A stretch of DNA of 64,000 bases from Arthrobacter sunyaminii (GCF_018866305.1 NZ_CP076456.1:3720001-3784000), one strand, 5' to 3'; positions 48,701 to 59,440 are shown, counted from the stretch's first letter. Numbers and translations: made by a program. The notes: generated from the letters alone by a model not told the origin.

Positions 48701-49327
48701 ATGGCTGCGGCTGAATCGCCGGACGAGTCCGGCACTGTTACGCGGTCCCGCAGCACGGCACCCGCCACCGGGTACAAGGGGCAGGATGAGGCCACTGTGG
48801 TGGCGCGTGCCCAGGACGGAGATCTATCCGCCTTCGAACACCTGGTGGAGTCTTATCAGGGACGCCTGTTCCGTCTGGCATACCGGCTGCTCAATGACCG
48901 GGGTGACGCAGAAGACGTTGTGCAGGACACCCTGACCGCCAGCTGGCGTGCCCTTCCCGGACTGGACCGCTCAAGTGCCTTCGGCAGCTGGGTCTACCGG
49001 ACAGCTACCAACCGGTGCCTCGACGTTCTCCGCCGCCGCACCGCCCATCCTGAAGACAGCGTCGATCTAACCGGCCTTTGGCCTGCAATCGGTCCGCTGT
49101 CCGGAGACCCGCACCGGACAGCAGAACTGGCGGCCCAGTTCGAGTGTTTGTCCCGGGCACTCGCGGAACTTCCGCCCGACCAGCGTGCGTGCTGGCTGCT
49201 GCGCGAAATGCACGACCAGAGCTACGCGGAAATAGGCGCCACCCTGGGAATAGGAACGGGCACGGTGCGCGGCCGGTTGGCACGGGCACGGGAAAAACTC
49301 GCGGAGGCGATGATCCAATGGCATTAG
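48701..49327 (+). CDS. ECF-type RNA polymerase sigma factor
   Basis: 208 residues from ATG 48701; an upstream start adds atypical residues. Region 2 contains FEHLVESYQGRLFRLAYRLL and DAEDVVQDTLTASW. Region 4 contains LPPDQRACWLLREMHDQSYA and EIGATLGIGTGTVRGRLARA. It overlaps the next gene, which has an anti-sigma zinc motif, by 10 bp. Control of the divergent Asp23 cluster is likely. The 190-bp gap contains CGTTC/GAACG inverted arms at 48531-48543 and a GGAAC element that might be an ECF -35. Confidence 0.9.
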   Translation: MAAAESPDESGTVTRSRSTAPATGYKGQDEATVVARAQDGDLSAFEHLVESYQGRLFRLAYRLLNDRGDAEDVVQDTLTASWRALPGLDRSSAFGSWVYRTATNRCLDVLRRRTAHPEDSVDLTGLWPAIGPLSGDPHRTAELAAQFECLSRALAELPPDQRACWLLREMHDQSYAEIGATLGIGTGTVRGRLARAREKLAEAMIQWH

Positions 49328-49878
49328 AGATGCGCGCTGGCCAGGTTGACTGCGGGCGCACGGTCAACCGAATCTGGCAGGACATGCTGCAGCCGCCGGA
49401 CCGCCACACCCGGTCCTGCCCGGACTGCCGAAGCGTCCGTGCCGATTTGGAGCCGCTGTTCAGGGCCACGAACGTGCTTCGGGACCACGACCTGCGGCAC
49501 CCGGGTCTCCGGCCGCCGTATGCGCTAAAAGAAAGGGTCCTGGATGCGGCCTTCCTGCAGATGCGGCGCAGCCCCCGGTTGTTCCTGGACGGCACCGCGG
49601 AGGGAAGGGTGGAGATCAGCGAAGCGGCCCTCGCCGCCGTCGTGCGCGACGCAGCCCGCGCCATTGGAGGTGTGCGCGCCCGCCGCTGCCGCATTCACCA
49701 TGAGCCGGAAACAGGTGCCGGGCTGCTGATCCATCTGCGCACTGCAGTGGCCCCGGGAGTCGACATCTGCCGGGCCATGGACTTCCTGCGCCTGACCATT
49801 CACGACGCCGTTGAAACGTCCGTGGGCGTTGCACCGCAGGCGGTCCATTTGACGGTAGAGGATCTGTACGATGACTGA
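49318..49878 (+). CDS. Zinc-binding anti-sigma motif fused to an Asp23/Gls24-like domain
   Basis: 186 residues. The N-terminal 40 residues hold a ZAS-type H-x3-C-x2-C motif (His30, Cys34, Cys37) with Cys12 upstream, the hallmark of zinc anti-sigma factors. From about residue 85 the sequence becomes Asp23-like: GRVEISEAALAAVVRDAARA, then GLLIHLRTAVAPGVDICRAM and AVHLTVEDLYDD. There is no membrane segment. It overlaps the sigma gene by 10 bp and the next Asp23 gene by 8 bp. A soluble anti-sigma that senses envelope stress through its Asp23 module is inferred. Confidence 0.75.
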   Translation: MALEMRAGQVDCGRTVNRIWQDMLQPPDRHTRSCPDCRSVRADLEPLFRATNVLRDHDLRHPGLRPPYALKERVLDAAFLQMRRSPRLFLDGTAEGRVEISEAALAAVVRDAARAIGGVRARRCRIHHEPETGAGLLIHLRTAVAPGVDICRAMDFLRLTIHDAVETSVGVAPQAVHLTVEDLYDD

Positions 49879-50272
49879 CCGGCCGCTGCGCGGCAAGGTG
49901 ATCGGCAGTTCGGTGATAGCTTCTGTGGCCGCACGGGCCGCAAGGGAGACACCCGGAATCCTTCGGTTGGGGCCCCCGCTGGGGCAGCTGGTGGCGCGGG
50001 TCCGTTCGGCAGCCCGCAACACCCTGCGCCGGGTTCCGGATACGGGCTACCGGACGAGCCGGGACGGGGTTTTTGCCGCCGTCTCCGACGGCCGTGCAAC
50101 CGTTGACGTGGAGGTGGCCACGGATGCCCGGTTCAATGCCCTGGAAGTTGCGGCTGACCTCCAGGAACGCGTCCGCCACGCCCTGCGCAGGACCGGAGTT
50201 GCAGTCAGTTCGGTGAACGTCACCATCCTCGCCATTGAGGACCCGCCGCCCCCTGCAGCCCCGGGGCGGTGA
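49871..50272 (+). CDS. Asp23/Gls24-like protein (copy 3)
   Basis: 133 residues. It begins MTDRPLRGKVIGSSVIASVA, contains FAAVSDGRATVDVEVATDAR, and ends with VSSVNVTILAIEDP, a pattern shared with the other Asp23-like products of this locus. It overlaps the anti-sigma fusion gene by 8 bp. A basic region (ARVRSAARNTLRRVPDTGYR) is inserted in the N-terminal half. Confidence 0.75.
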   Translation: MTDRPLRGKVIGSSVIASVAARAARETPGILRLGPPLGQLVARVRSAARNTLRRVPDTGYRTSRDGVFAAVSDGRATVDVEVATDARFNALEVAADLQERVRHALRRTGVAVSSVNVTILAIEDPPPPAAPGR

Positions 50273-50921
50273 ACCGCGCTTGGGACCGTGGCAAGGCAAC
50301 TTCACGCAGTGGGCACCGGTGTGGGCGGCGGTGCGCGGGCTGGGAAGCACCCTGGACGGGGACGCGGTGCTGATGGCCCCTTTTGGCGGGGGCGCACCGC
50401 AGTATGTGGTTACCTGGCCCGGGCGGAACACTCCCCGGGCCGCCGCGGAGGTCTCCGCGACCCCCGGCGCCCGGCTCACGCTGGTGACCGATGATGCGGA
50501 CACGGCAAGGGAGTTTGCCGCCGGGCAGGGACTCGCTTCGCTGTCCACGCTGGCGCTGATGACCGCTGATCCCGCAGACCTTCCCCAGGTTCCCCAGCTG
50601 CCCGAAGGTGCAGACCTCACCCTGGCGGAATCCCGGGACTATTCGGTGGTGGAAATCAGTGCCTTCGGGGAACCTGTGGCCCGCGGGCGGATTGCACGGG
50701 GCGAAGGGTTTGCCGTGTTCGGCGGCATCGACATCCGCCGGCCGGACCCCGACCACACCATGGAAACCGCGGTGCTGGCGGCCCTGGCCGAGGAAGCAGC
50801 AGTGCGGGACCTGCCGCTGATCCTGATGCCGGCCCTGCCCAAGTCCGGGTTCTGGTATGCCCGCCAGGGATGGAGCACGGCGGCGGAAGTGCTCACCTTC
50901 ATGCGCACGCTGGACGCCTAA
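50235..50921 (+). CDS. GNAT-like acetyltransferase domain protein
   Basis: Up to 228 residues. The C-terminal third resembles a GNAT fold: GEPVARGRIARGEGFAVFGG, then TAVLAALAEEAAVRDLPLIL and ARQGWST. The start is uncertain. TTG 50235 overlaps the previous gene by 38 bp; TTG 50280, just after the previous stop, is an alternative with 213 residues. No substrate can be assigned. Close spacing suggests readthrough from the sigma factor operon. Confidence 0.65.
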   Translation: MRTRRPLQPRGGEPRLGPWQGNFTQWAPVWAAVRGLGSTLDGDAVLMAPFGGGAPQYVVTWPGRNTPRAAAEVSATPGARLTLVTDDADTAREFAAGQGLASLSTLALMTADPADLPQVPQLPEGADLTLAESRDYSVVEISAFGEPVARGRIARGEGFAVFGGIDIRRPDPDHTMETAVLAALAEEAAVRDLPLILMPALPKSGFWYARQGWSTAAEVLTFMRTLDA

Positions 50922-51058
50922 ACTTTTCGTCATGTTTTCACTAAACAGACAAAAATATCCACGATGCGGAAAGCAGTGGAAAGAAAGAGTGTAAGCTCCA
51001 ACGCATCGATGCATCGGCTGACAACCCAGCCGTCTCACCACTCGTAGGGAGAAACACC

Positions 51059-52657
51059 ATGGCCATTGATGTGAGCGACATGTCCCCCGCCCCGGGGGCC
51101 GAAAAAATCCTGACGCCGGATGCGCTGGCGTTTATCGAGGAGCTGCACCACCGGTTCCGGCCCACGCGGGACAACCTGCTGGCAGCCCGGGCTGACCGCC
51201 GCAACCGCATCGCGGCCGGAGAAAGCCTGGATTTCCTGCCTGAAACCGCCAGCATCCGTGAGGGCGACTGGAAAGTGGCTGAGGCCCCCGCTGCCCTGAC
51301 CGACCGCCGCGTCGAGATGACCGGACCGGCATCGCCGGCCAAGATGGCCATCAACGCACTCAACTCCGGAGCAAAAGTGTGGCTGGCGGACTTGGAGGAC
51401 GCCCACACCCCCACTTGGCACAACGTGGTGGACGCCGAATACAACCTCTACCGGGCGGCGAGGGGGGACCTCTCCTTCATCTCGCCCGAGGGCAAGGAAT
51501 ACACGCTGCGCACGGACGTGCCGCTCGCCGTGCCCGTCGTACGGCCCCGCGGCTGGCACCTTCCGGAAAAGCATGTAACGGTCGACGGCGAACCCGCCGT
51601 GGGCGCGCTTGTGGACTTTGGACTGCACTTCTTCCACAACGCCCGGCAGCTCCTCGACAACGGCCAGGGACCCTACTATTACCTGCCGAAGATGGAAAGC
51701 CATCTGGAGGCCCGGCTCTGGAACGACATCTTCACCTTCTCCGAGGAATACGTGGGCATCCCGCAGGGTTCGATCCGCGCCACCGTTCTCATTGAGACCA
51801 TTCCGGCCGCCTTCGAGATGGACGAAATCCTCTACGAACTGCGGGACCACGCCTCCGGCCTCAACGCAGGCCGCTGGGACTATCTCTTCAGCATGATCAA
51901 GGTCTTCCGCGACTCCGGCAAGGATTTCCTGCTGCCGGACCGCGCCGACGTCGCCATGACCGCACCGTTCATGCGCGCCTACACGGAGCTGCTGGTCAGC
52001 ACCTGCCACCGCCGCGGAGCCTTTGCCATGGGCGGCATGGCAGCCTTCATCCCGAACCGGCGGGAACCGGAAGTCACGGCCAAGGCCTTCGAAAAGGTGA
52101 CGGCGGACAAGACACGGGAAGCCAACGACGGTTTTGACGGGTCCTGGGTGGCCCACCCGGACATGGTTCAGACCTGCCGTGAGGTGTTCGACTCCGTCCT
52201 CGGGGATAAGCCGAACCAGGTGGACAAGCTGCGCGACGACGTCTCCGTCACGGCCAAGGACCTGCTGGACGTCTCCACGGCGGAAGGCGCCATCACCGAG
52301 GCCGGCCTGCGGTCCAACCTGTATGTGGCCGTGGCCTACACGGCCGTCTGGCTCTCCGGCAACGGTGCCGTGGCCATCCACAACCTCATGGAGGATGCAG
52401 CCACGGCTGAAATCTCCCGCTCGCAGGTGTGGCAGCAGGTGCATAACGGCATTGTCCTGGAGGACACCGGAGCCACCGTGACCCCGGAACTGGTGGAACG
52501 CCTGCTGGCCGAAGAAACCGAGCGCCTGCGCAGCGAGGTTCCCGAGGATCAGTTCACCCGCTTCTACGCTCCGGCGAGCCAGCTGATTGCAGATATCAGC
52601 CTGGCCGACGACTACGTGGACTTCCTGACCCTGCCCGCCTATGAGCTGATCGACTGA
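51059..52657 (+). CDS. aceB: Malate synthase A
   Basis: 532 residues, the A isoform length. It condenses glyoxylate with acetyl-CoA to malate. Characteristic segments are KVWLADLEDAHTPTWHNVVD, VVRPRGWHLPEKHVTVDGEP, RATVLIETIPAAFEMDEILYEL-type sequence (catalytic Arg and Glu) and FAMGGMAAFIPNRREPEV. GGGAGA precedes the ATG. It stands alone; isocitrate lyase is not in the window. It would also absorb glyoxylate from purine catabolism. The 3' end overlaps the convergent hydrolase gene by 19 bp. Confidence 0.96.
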   Translation: MAIDVSDMSPAPGAEKILTPDALAFIEELHHRFRPTRDNLLAARADRRNRIAAGESLDFLPETASIREGDWKVAEAPAALTDRRVEMTGPASPAKMAINALNSGAKVWLADLEDAHTPTWHNVVDAEYNLYRAARGDLSFISPEGKEYTLRTDVPLAVPVVRPRGWHLPEKHVTVDGEPAVGALVDFGLHFFHNARQLLDNGQGPYYYLPKMESHLEARLWNDIFTFSEEYVGIPQGSIRATVLIETIPAAFEMDEILYELRDHASGLNAGRWDYLFSMIKVFRDSGKDFLLPDRADVAMTAPFMRAYTELLVSTCHRRGAFAMGGMAAFIPNRREPEVTAKAFEKVTADKTREANDGFDGSWVAHPDMVQTCREVFDSVLGDKPNQVDKLRDDVSVTAKDLLDVSTAEGAITEAGLRSNLYVAVAYTAVWLSGNGAVAIHNLMEDAATAEISRSQVWQQVHNGIVLEDTGATVTPELVERLLAEETERLRSEVPEDQFTRFYAPASQLIADISLADDYVDFLTLPAYELID

Positions 52658-53727
52658 GGACCCGCCCGCAGCTCCGGTGCCGCTTCCGGGGCTGCGGGCA
52701 GGTAGCCCCGCGCCCACTGGTCCACTACCGCGTAGGCACGCCGGCGCACCGGTTTTGCGGACAGGAAAACATCGTGCAGGGCGTCCGGCACCCGCGCCAC
52801 GGTCACGCAGTTTCCCAGCGACAGTGCCCGGTTGGCCACCACGTCCACGTCCAGTGCGACGTCGGCCTTTTCGGCGTCGGCTGACCACCGGGGTTGCAGA
52901 TAGCTCTTGTCGGAGAGCAGCACGAGCACGGGAATGTCGAGGCGGAGCCCCTGGGCGACCACAGCCTGGGCGCGGAACACCGCGTTGAGGAACGCAACGG
53001 TGCCCGGAAACCCCCGCAGCGGACGCCACAGAAGGTTGTAGGTCCACTCTCCGCCGAAGGCGGAAAAGACGGCGCGGGCGTAGTTTCCGGCGTCCACCGG
53101 AGGCAGCGGTGCGAGGGGGTGCCGTTGTGCCTCCCTGCCGATCAGCGGCGAGATGATCCGCCTGCCCAGTTCCGTAGCCTGGAATTCGAGCCACGGACTG
53201 TTCAGCACCAGGGCCGAGGCCGCCCCCGGATGCCGGGAAGCCCAGAGACTCAGGGTGAGCCCGCCGGTGGAATGCCCCAGCAGAATCAAGGGCCGCGCAG
53301 GCGTCCCGGAATCTGCGGCTTGGCCGGCATTCGGCGGGACGGGCCTCCCCATCGCGGCGAGTGCCGCGGCGATGTCGGCGTCGTACCCGGTAAGGTCCGT
53401 GGTGAATCCGGGGCTTTGGCCCGGACGGAGGCTGCGGCCGTAGTTGTGCAGATCCAGGGCATAGAAGCGCATCCCGGCCTGCGCCCAGTACCGGGCAAGT
53501 TCGGTCTGGAAAAAGTAGTCCGACCATCCGTGCACATAAAGGACATCGCCGGCGCCGGCGCGCTCCCCGCCGGGCGGGGTGTCCGCGGGCGAGTAGCGGA
53601 CCAGTGTTGCCGGAGCGCCGTCGGGCAGGTCAAGCGTCAGCTGCTCAAAGCCTTCACCGAGAATGTCAGGCTGCCAGTCTGCCCGGGACGACCGGTTCCG
53701 TTCTTGCAAGACAAAAGTTCCCTTCAT
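52639..53727 (-). CDS. Alpha/beta hydrolase, lysophospholipase-like
   Basis: 362 residues from ATG 53727; the reading frame stays open far upstream but that extension overlaps the HTH gene on the other strand. Nucleophile elbow GHSTGG, oxyanion-region HGWSDYF, family-typical ALDLHNYGRSL, and the catalytic His in VPDALHDVF. These match the serine aminopeptidase S33 / monoacylglycerol-lipase-like group. Substrate unknown. Confidence 0.82.
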   Translation of the reverse strand: MKGTFVLQERNRSSRADWQPDILGEGFEQLTLDLPDGAPATLVRYSPADTPPGGERAGAGDVLYVHGWSDYFFQTELARYWAQAGMRFYALDLHNYGRSLRPGQSPGFTTDLTGYDADIAAALAAMGRPVPPNAGQAADSGTPARPLILLGHSTGGLTLSLWASRHPGAASALVLNSPWLEFQATELGRRIISPLIGREAQRHPLAPLPPVDAGNYARAVFSAFGGEWTYNLLWRPLRGFPGTVAFLNAVFRAQAVVAQGLRLDIPVLVLLSDKSYLQPRWSADAEKADVALDVDVVANRALSLGNCVTVARVPDALHDVFLSAKPVRRRAYAVVDQWARGYLPAAPEAAPELRAGPQSISS

Positions 53728-53881
53728 GCCGCTTGCCCGGAGACCGGATGGCGTCCGCGCGGCTACCGTCCATGCTCCCGCGCCGCCGAGTCTGCGGTCA
53801 ACGCAGCCGGGCGGCAGCGCCGCTTGGCCAGCGCACGGAGCGGGTGAGGTTATTGCCGGGGATCTTTGGCAAGATGGCAGC

Positions 53882-54379
53882 ATGACCCCGACCCCTCTCC
53901 GTACACCTCCGCTCCCGGCCGCAGAGGTGCGGGCACTGTCCCGTGCACTTTCCGCGGGCGACGTGACCGTTTTTGTTGACGGGACTGCGCTGCGCCTGCC
54001 CGCTGCTGCCCGCGATGCTGTGCTGGACCTGCTCGCACGGCTGGGGCGGGGTGAAGGCGTTGTGGTGGCCTCCGACGACGGGGCCGAGCCGGCGGCATCC
54101 CGGCCGGCGGCGCAGCCGTCCGGTGCACCGTCAGGGCCGACAACCCCGGGTGCCCGGAGCGGCTCCAACATTCCCCTCCTGACGACATCGCAGGCTGCGG
54201 CGGCGGCGGGGATCTCCCACACGTATCTGCGCAATCTCACGGATGCGGGAATCATCCCCGTTGAATACCGCGGCACGCACCGCCGCATCCGCCTGTCCGA
54301 CGTCGAAGCCTGGCTTCAGGCGCAGCAGGCGGCCAGGCCGGCACGGACACAGGACAGCGGCGCACAAGTTGAGGAGTGA
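53882..54379 (+). CDS. Excisionase-type helix-turn-helix protein with unknown N-terminal domain
   Basis: 165 residues from ATG 53882. Residues about 99-145 form an excisionase/MerR-like winged HTH: LLTTSQAAAAAGISHTYLRN then IPVEYRGTHRRIRLSDVEAWL. Residues 8-65 form a separate compact domain (VTVFVDGTALRLPAAARDAV) joined by a Pro/Ala/Gly linker. Proteins of this layout are often antitoxins paired with a PIN-domain toxin, but no toxin gene follows. Alanine dehydrogenase starts 72 bp downstream, so regulation of ald is an alternative. Confidence 0.75.
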   Translation: MTPTPLRTPPLPAAEVRALSRALSAGDVTVFVDGTALRLPAAARDAVLDLLARLGRGEGVVVASDDGAEPAASRPAAQPSGAPSGPTTPGARSGSNIPLLTTSQAAAAAGISHTYLRNLTDAGIIPVEYRGTHRRIRLSDVEAWLQAQQAARPARTQDSGAQVEE

Positions 54380-54451
54380 GGGCTCCACTCCCCTATGCTG
54401 GGGAGAAACCCGGCGGTTGCCCGCCTCACCTGCAATGCAACGGAGCTAGCT

Positions 54452-55570
54452 GTGATTATCGGTATCCCCAAGGAAATCAAGAACAACGAATTCCGGGTGG
54501 CCATTACGGCCTCCGGCGTCCATGAGTTCACGACCCGCGGGCATCAGGTGCTGGTGGAATCCGGCGCGGGCACAGGTTCCAGCATCAGCGATGCCGAATA
54601 TGCCGGGGCGGGTGCCTCAATTCTGGATTCGGCTGATGATGTCTGGAACCAGGCCGATCTCATCCTGAAGGTCAAGGAACCGGTGGAATCGGAATACCGG
54701 TTTTTCCGTCCCGATCTGGTGCTGTTCGCCTACCTGCATCTGGCGGCCGCACCCGAACTGACGAGGGCACTGCTGGCATCGGGAATGACGGCCATTGCCT
54801 ATGAAACAGTGCAGGAAGGACGGGTGCTGCCGCTGCTGGCACCCATGTCCGAGGTGGCCGGCCGGCTCTCCGTCCAGGTGGGCGCACAGTGCCTGACGTC
54901 CCCGGCCGGAGGTCCCGGACTGCTTCTTGGCGGCGTGCCGGGCGTTCGTCCGGCAAAGGTGGTGGTCCTCGGTGCCGGGGTGGCAGGCACCAATGCTGTG
55001 GCTGCGGCAGCGGGCGCCCACGCCGACGTCTCCGTCCTGGACATCAACATTGACCGGCTGCGCCAGCTCGATGCCCAGTACGCCGGCCGGATCCGCACCA
55101 TCGCGTCCAACGCCTTTGAAATTGAGCGCGCGCTGGCGGATGCCGACCTGGTCATTGGTTCGGTGCTCATTCCGGGAGCCCGTGCCCCGAAGCTGGTCAC
55201 CAATGACATGGTCTCGCGGATGAAGCCCGGCAGCGTCCTGGTGGACATCGCCGTGGACCAGGGCGGATGCTTCGAGGACTCCCGGCCCACCACCCACGAG
55301 GATCCGACCTACCGGGTCCACGGGTCCCTGTTCTACTGCGTGGCCAATATGCCCGGCGCGGTGCCCAACACCTCCACGTATGCGCTGACCAACGTCACGC
55401 TGCCCTACGCCGTCGCACTGGCCGACCGCGGCGTCCGCGGCGCGTTTGACGCTTCCCCGGCGCTGGCCCGCGGACTGAACATCGCCGGCGGCAAGGTGGC
55501 CCATGCCTCAGTGTCCACGGCGCTCGGCCTGGAGCTGACGGAGGACTGGTCCGCGCTCGTCCCGGCCTGA
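54452..55570 (+). CDS. ald: Alanine dehydrogenase
   Basis: 372 residues from GTG 54452 (IIGIPKEIKNNEFRV). It interconverts L-alanine and pyruvate plus ammonia with NAD+. Catalytic Lys is in LILKVKEP, His in YLHLAAAPELT, and the NAD loop is VVVLGAGVAGTNAV. Length matches the family. The leader contains a 6-bp hairpin at 54388-54405. It could use the ammonia from purine and glycine breakdown or degrade imported alanine. Confidence 0.96.
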   Translation: MIIGIPKEIKNNEFRVAITASGVHEFTTRGHQVLVESGAGTGSSISDAEYAGAGASILDSADDVWNQADLILKVKEPVESEYRFFRPDLVLFAYLHLAAAPELTRALLASGMTAIAYETVQEGRVLPLLAPMSEVAGRLSVQVGAQCLTSPAGGPGLLLGGVPGVRPAKVVVLGAGVAGTNAVAAAAGAHADVSVLDINIDRLRQLDAQYAGRIRTIASNAFEIERALADADLVIGSVLIPGARAPKLVTNDMVSRMKPGSVLVDIAVDQGGCFEDSRPTTHEDPTYRVHGSLFYCVANMPGAVPNTSTYALTNVTLPYAVALADRGVRGAFDASPALARGLNIAGGKVAHASVSTALGLELTEDWSALVPA

Positions 55571-55621
55571 TGCGGAAAAGCGCGGACGGCGGAACATTCC
55601 CGGCCGGCCGCGCACCGGGCG

Positions 55622-56359
55622 CTAGCCTTCAGTGAAATGGGTGGCGGCGGGTTCACCGTTCAGCCGCTCAACTATTTCGCCCGCCAGGACCCGCACCTTG
55701 ACGTTGCGGCTGTTGGAGGCCCGCCGCAGGATGTCAAAAGCCTCCTGCTGAGTGCAGCTGTTTTGTCCCATGATGATGCCCACGGCCAGATCTATGGTGG
55801 TCCGTGAGGCGAGCACACCCTGCAGATCCTCCACGGTGGCCGCATGCTGCGAGACCCGCACTGCCAGAAGCAGGGCCTGCGAGGCTTCGGCGGCGTAAGT
55901 TTGGGCGACGCGGCGGAAGTCCTCGTCGAAAACATCCGGACTCTTGGCGTACAGGTTCATTGCTGCTTTGGCATGCCCGCCCAGCTTGAGCGGAACCGCA
56001 TACATGGACCGGATGCCGTAGTTCCGGATGCAGTCCATGTACTCCGGCCAGCGGCTGTCGGTGGCAGCATTGCGCACGTGCACCTCGGCCTGGATCCGGA
56101 TCGCGTGCAGACACGGCCCGTCCCCGAATGCGTACTGGAGTTCATCCATCTGCAGTGCCTCGCTGTCGCTGCTGGCCACGGTGAACTGGTGGTCGCGCGA
56201 GCGCTGGAAGGTGATACCGCAGTATGTGGTTCCCCGAAGGGAAAGCGATGACGCCGTCAGAACCGCAAGTTCAGATAGAAAGTCCTGCACATCCTCGTGG
56301 TGAACGAGCAGATCCTGCAGTTGTGCCCACGGGGCCCTTGTGGTGCTTGAGTCGTCCAT
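55622..56359 (-). CDS. GAF and ANTAR domain regulator
   Basis: 245 residues from ATG 56359 (AGAGGA site upstream); an ATG eight codons earlier is less likely. The N-terminal GAF domain includes GDGPCLHAIRIQAEVHVRNA and YGIRSMYAVPLKLGGHAKAA. The C-terminal ANTAR domain includes LASRTTIDLAVGIIMGQNSC and EAFDILRRASNSRN. ANTAR proteins bind paired RNA hairpins to prevent termination. The target RNA is not identified here. Confidence 0.9.
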   Translation of the reverse strand: MDDSSTTRAPWAQLQDLLVHHEDVQDFLSELAVLTASSLSLRGTTYCGITFQRSRDHQFTVASSDSEALQMDELQYAFGDGPCLHAIRIQAEVHVRNAATDSRWPEYMDCIRNYGIRSMYAVPLKLGGHAKAAMNLYAKSPDVFDEDFRRVAQTYAAEASQALLLAVRVSQHAATVEDLQGVLASRTTIDLAVGIIMGQNSCTQQEAFDILRRASNSRNVKVRVLAGEIVERLNGEPAATHFTEG

Positions 56360-56527
56360 GATTCCTCTGCTGGCACATGCCACATCGGAGAGGACGGCGG
56401 CAGTATGCGATGGCGGGCGGCAAGCCCGGGCGCGGAATTGTCTGCCGTGCCGTTTGATATTACGATAAAAATTTCACGGTCAAGACGCGGCCATGGCTTT
56501 CTGCGCACCCTCCAGCAGAGGATACCC

Positions 56528-56713
56528 ATGGATCCTGCAGTTCAAATTCCCGTCTGTCACCAGTGCGGTGTGGACGACTTTCTCATTTTTGAATCCTTCA
56601 CCCCGGCGGCAGGCGATACACCCGCTATGGCCAACTACACATGTTCCGTCTGCGAATCCTTCGCAGGACACTTCGTTCCGGCCGGCTGGTTCCCTCCCGG
56701 ATGGGGCAAATGA
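56528..56713 (+). CDS. 61-residue zinc-ribbon-like small protein
   Basis: From ATG 56528 with AGAGG eight bases upstream; a longer in-frame reading is rejected because its residues are unlike protein and the ribosome site lies inside it. Two cysteine pairs, CHQC (10, 13) and CSVC (39, 42), suggest a single zinc ribbon, and the tail is aromatic (AGWFPPGWGK). Function unknown. It overlaps the next gene by 4 bp (ATGA) and is divergent from the GAF-ANTAR gene. Confidence 0.75.
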   Translation: MDPAVQIPVCHQCGVDDFLIFESFTPAAGDTPAMANYTCSVCESFAGHFVPAGWFPPGWGK

Positions 56714-57120
56714 GCGCTTCGACCGACAGGTCCGCGCCCGGATATGTTCCCCGGCTGCTTTCCGCCGCAGCGTTCCTCACCAACCGTGCCACCGAAGAAT
56801 CCCTGGCGGAGCTGCGCCTTACCCATGAACGCACGCTCATCCTGCGGCTGTTGGCCGAATCTCCGGCAACGGAGGATCAGCTCTCCGCGAGTTCAGGGCT
56901 GCCCGCCGCCTGCGTCCGCGACTGTCTGGTGGCCCTCCAGCCTTGCGGGTACATCACCTCAGGCTCCGGAGGCCAGTGGACGATCACTGCCTCCGGGGAG
57001 AGCATCAGCGCACAGGCCACCCACACCGAAACCCAGCTCATGCTCCTCGCCGACACCGACGTCGAAGGCTTGCGGGCTGAACTGCACGCCCTGATCAGGG
57101 CCCTGACGCCGCCCCGCTGA
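56710..57120 (+). CDS. Small winged-HTH (MarR/ROK-N-like) protein
   Basis: 136 residues from ATG 56710, which overlaps the zinc-ribbon gene stop by 4 bp. Residues about 35-90 look like a winged helix: ERTLILRLLAESPATEDQLS, LPAACVRDCLVALQPCGYIT and SGGQWTITASGE as the wing. No enzymatic motif. It is probably a DNA-binding partner co-produced with the 61-residue zinc protein. A strong terminator follows 21 bp later. Confidence 0.65.
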   Translation: MSASTDRSAPGYVPRLLSAAAFLTNRATEESLAELRLTHERTLILRLLAESPATEDQLSASSGLPAACVRDCLVALQPCGYITSGSGGQWTITASGESISAQATHTETQLMLLADTDVEGLRAELHALIRALTPPR

Positions 57121-57141
57121 GCACAAACCCAGTTAACGACG

Positions 57142-57183
57142 AAAGGGGAAGCCAGGCGGTGACTACCGCCTGGCTTCCCCTTT
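57142..57183. terminator. Bidirectional intrinsic terminator
   Basis: A 19-bp perfect stem (57142-57160 with 57165-57183) closes a GACT loop. It is flanked by T residues on the plus side (TTTT ending at 57184) and AAA on the other, so it can terminate both the small HTH gene and the convergent catalase gene. Confidence 0.92.
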
Positions 57184-57220
57184 TGAAAGATGCTGCCCGG
57201 TTTCCGGCGCAGCGTCCCGG

Positions 57221-59440
<2,220 letters not shown>

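Noticed and set aside
46081..50272. Prophage or mobile element origin of the Asp23 locus
   Set aside because: No integrase, transposase or terminal repeats; gene order and codon use fit a chromosomal stress locus.
51035..53527. 830-codon open frame antisense to malate synthase
   Set aside because: It is a high-GC shadow of aceB and the hydrolase gene; the product is low-complexity with no family features.
53728..54288. N-terminal extension of the alpha/beta hydrolase to 549 residues
   Set aside because: It would cover the opposite-strand HTH gene and has no hydrolase features before ATG 53727.
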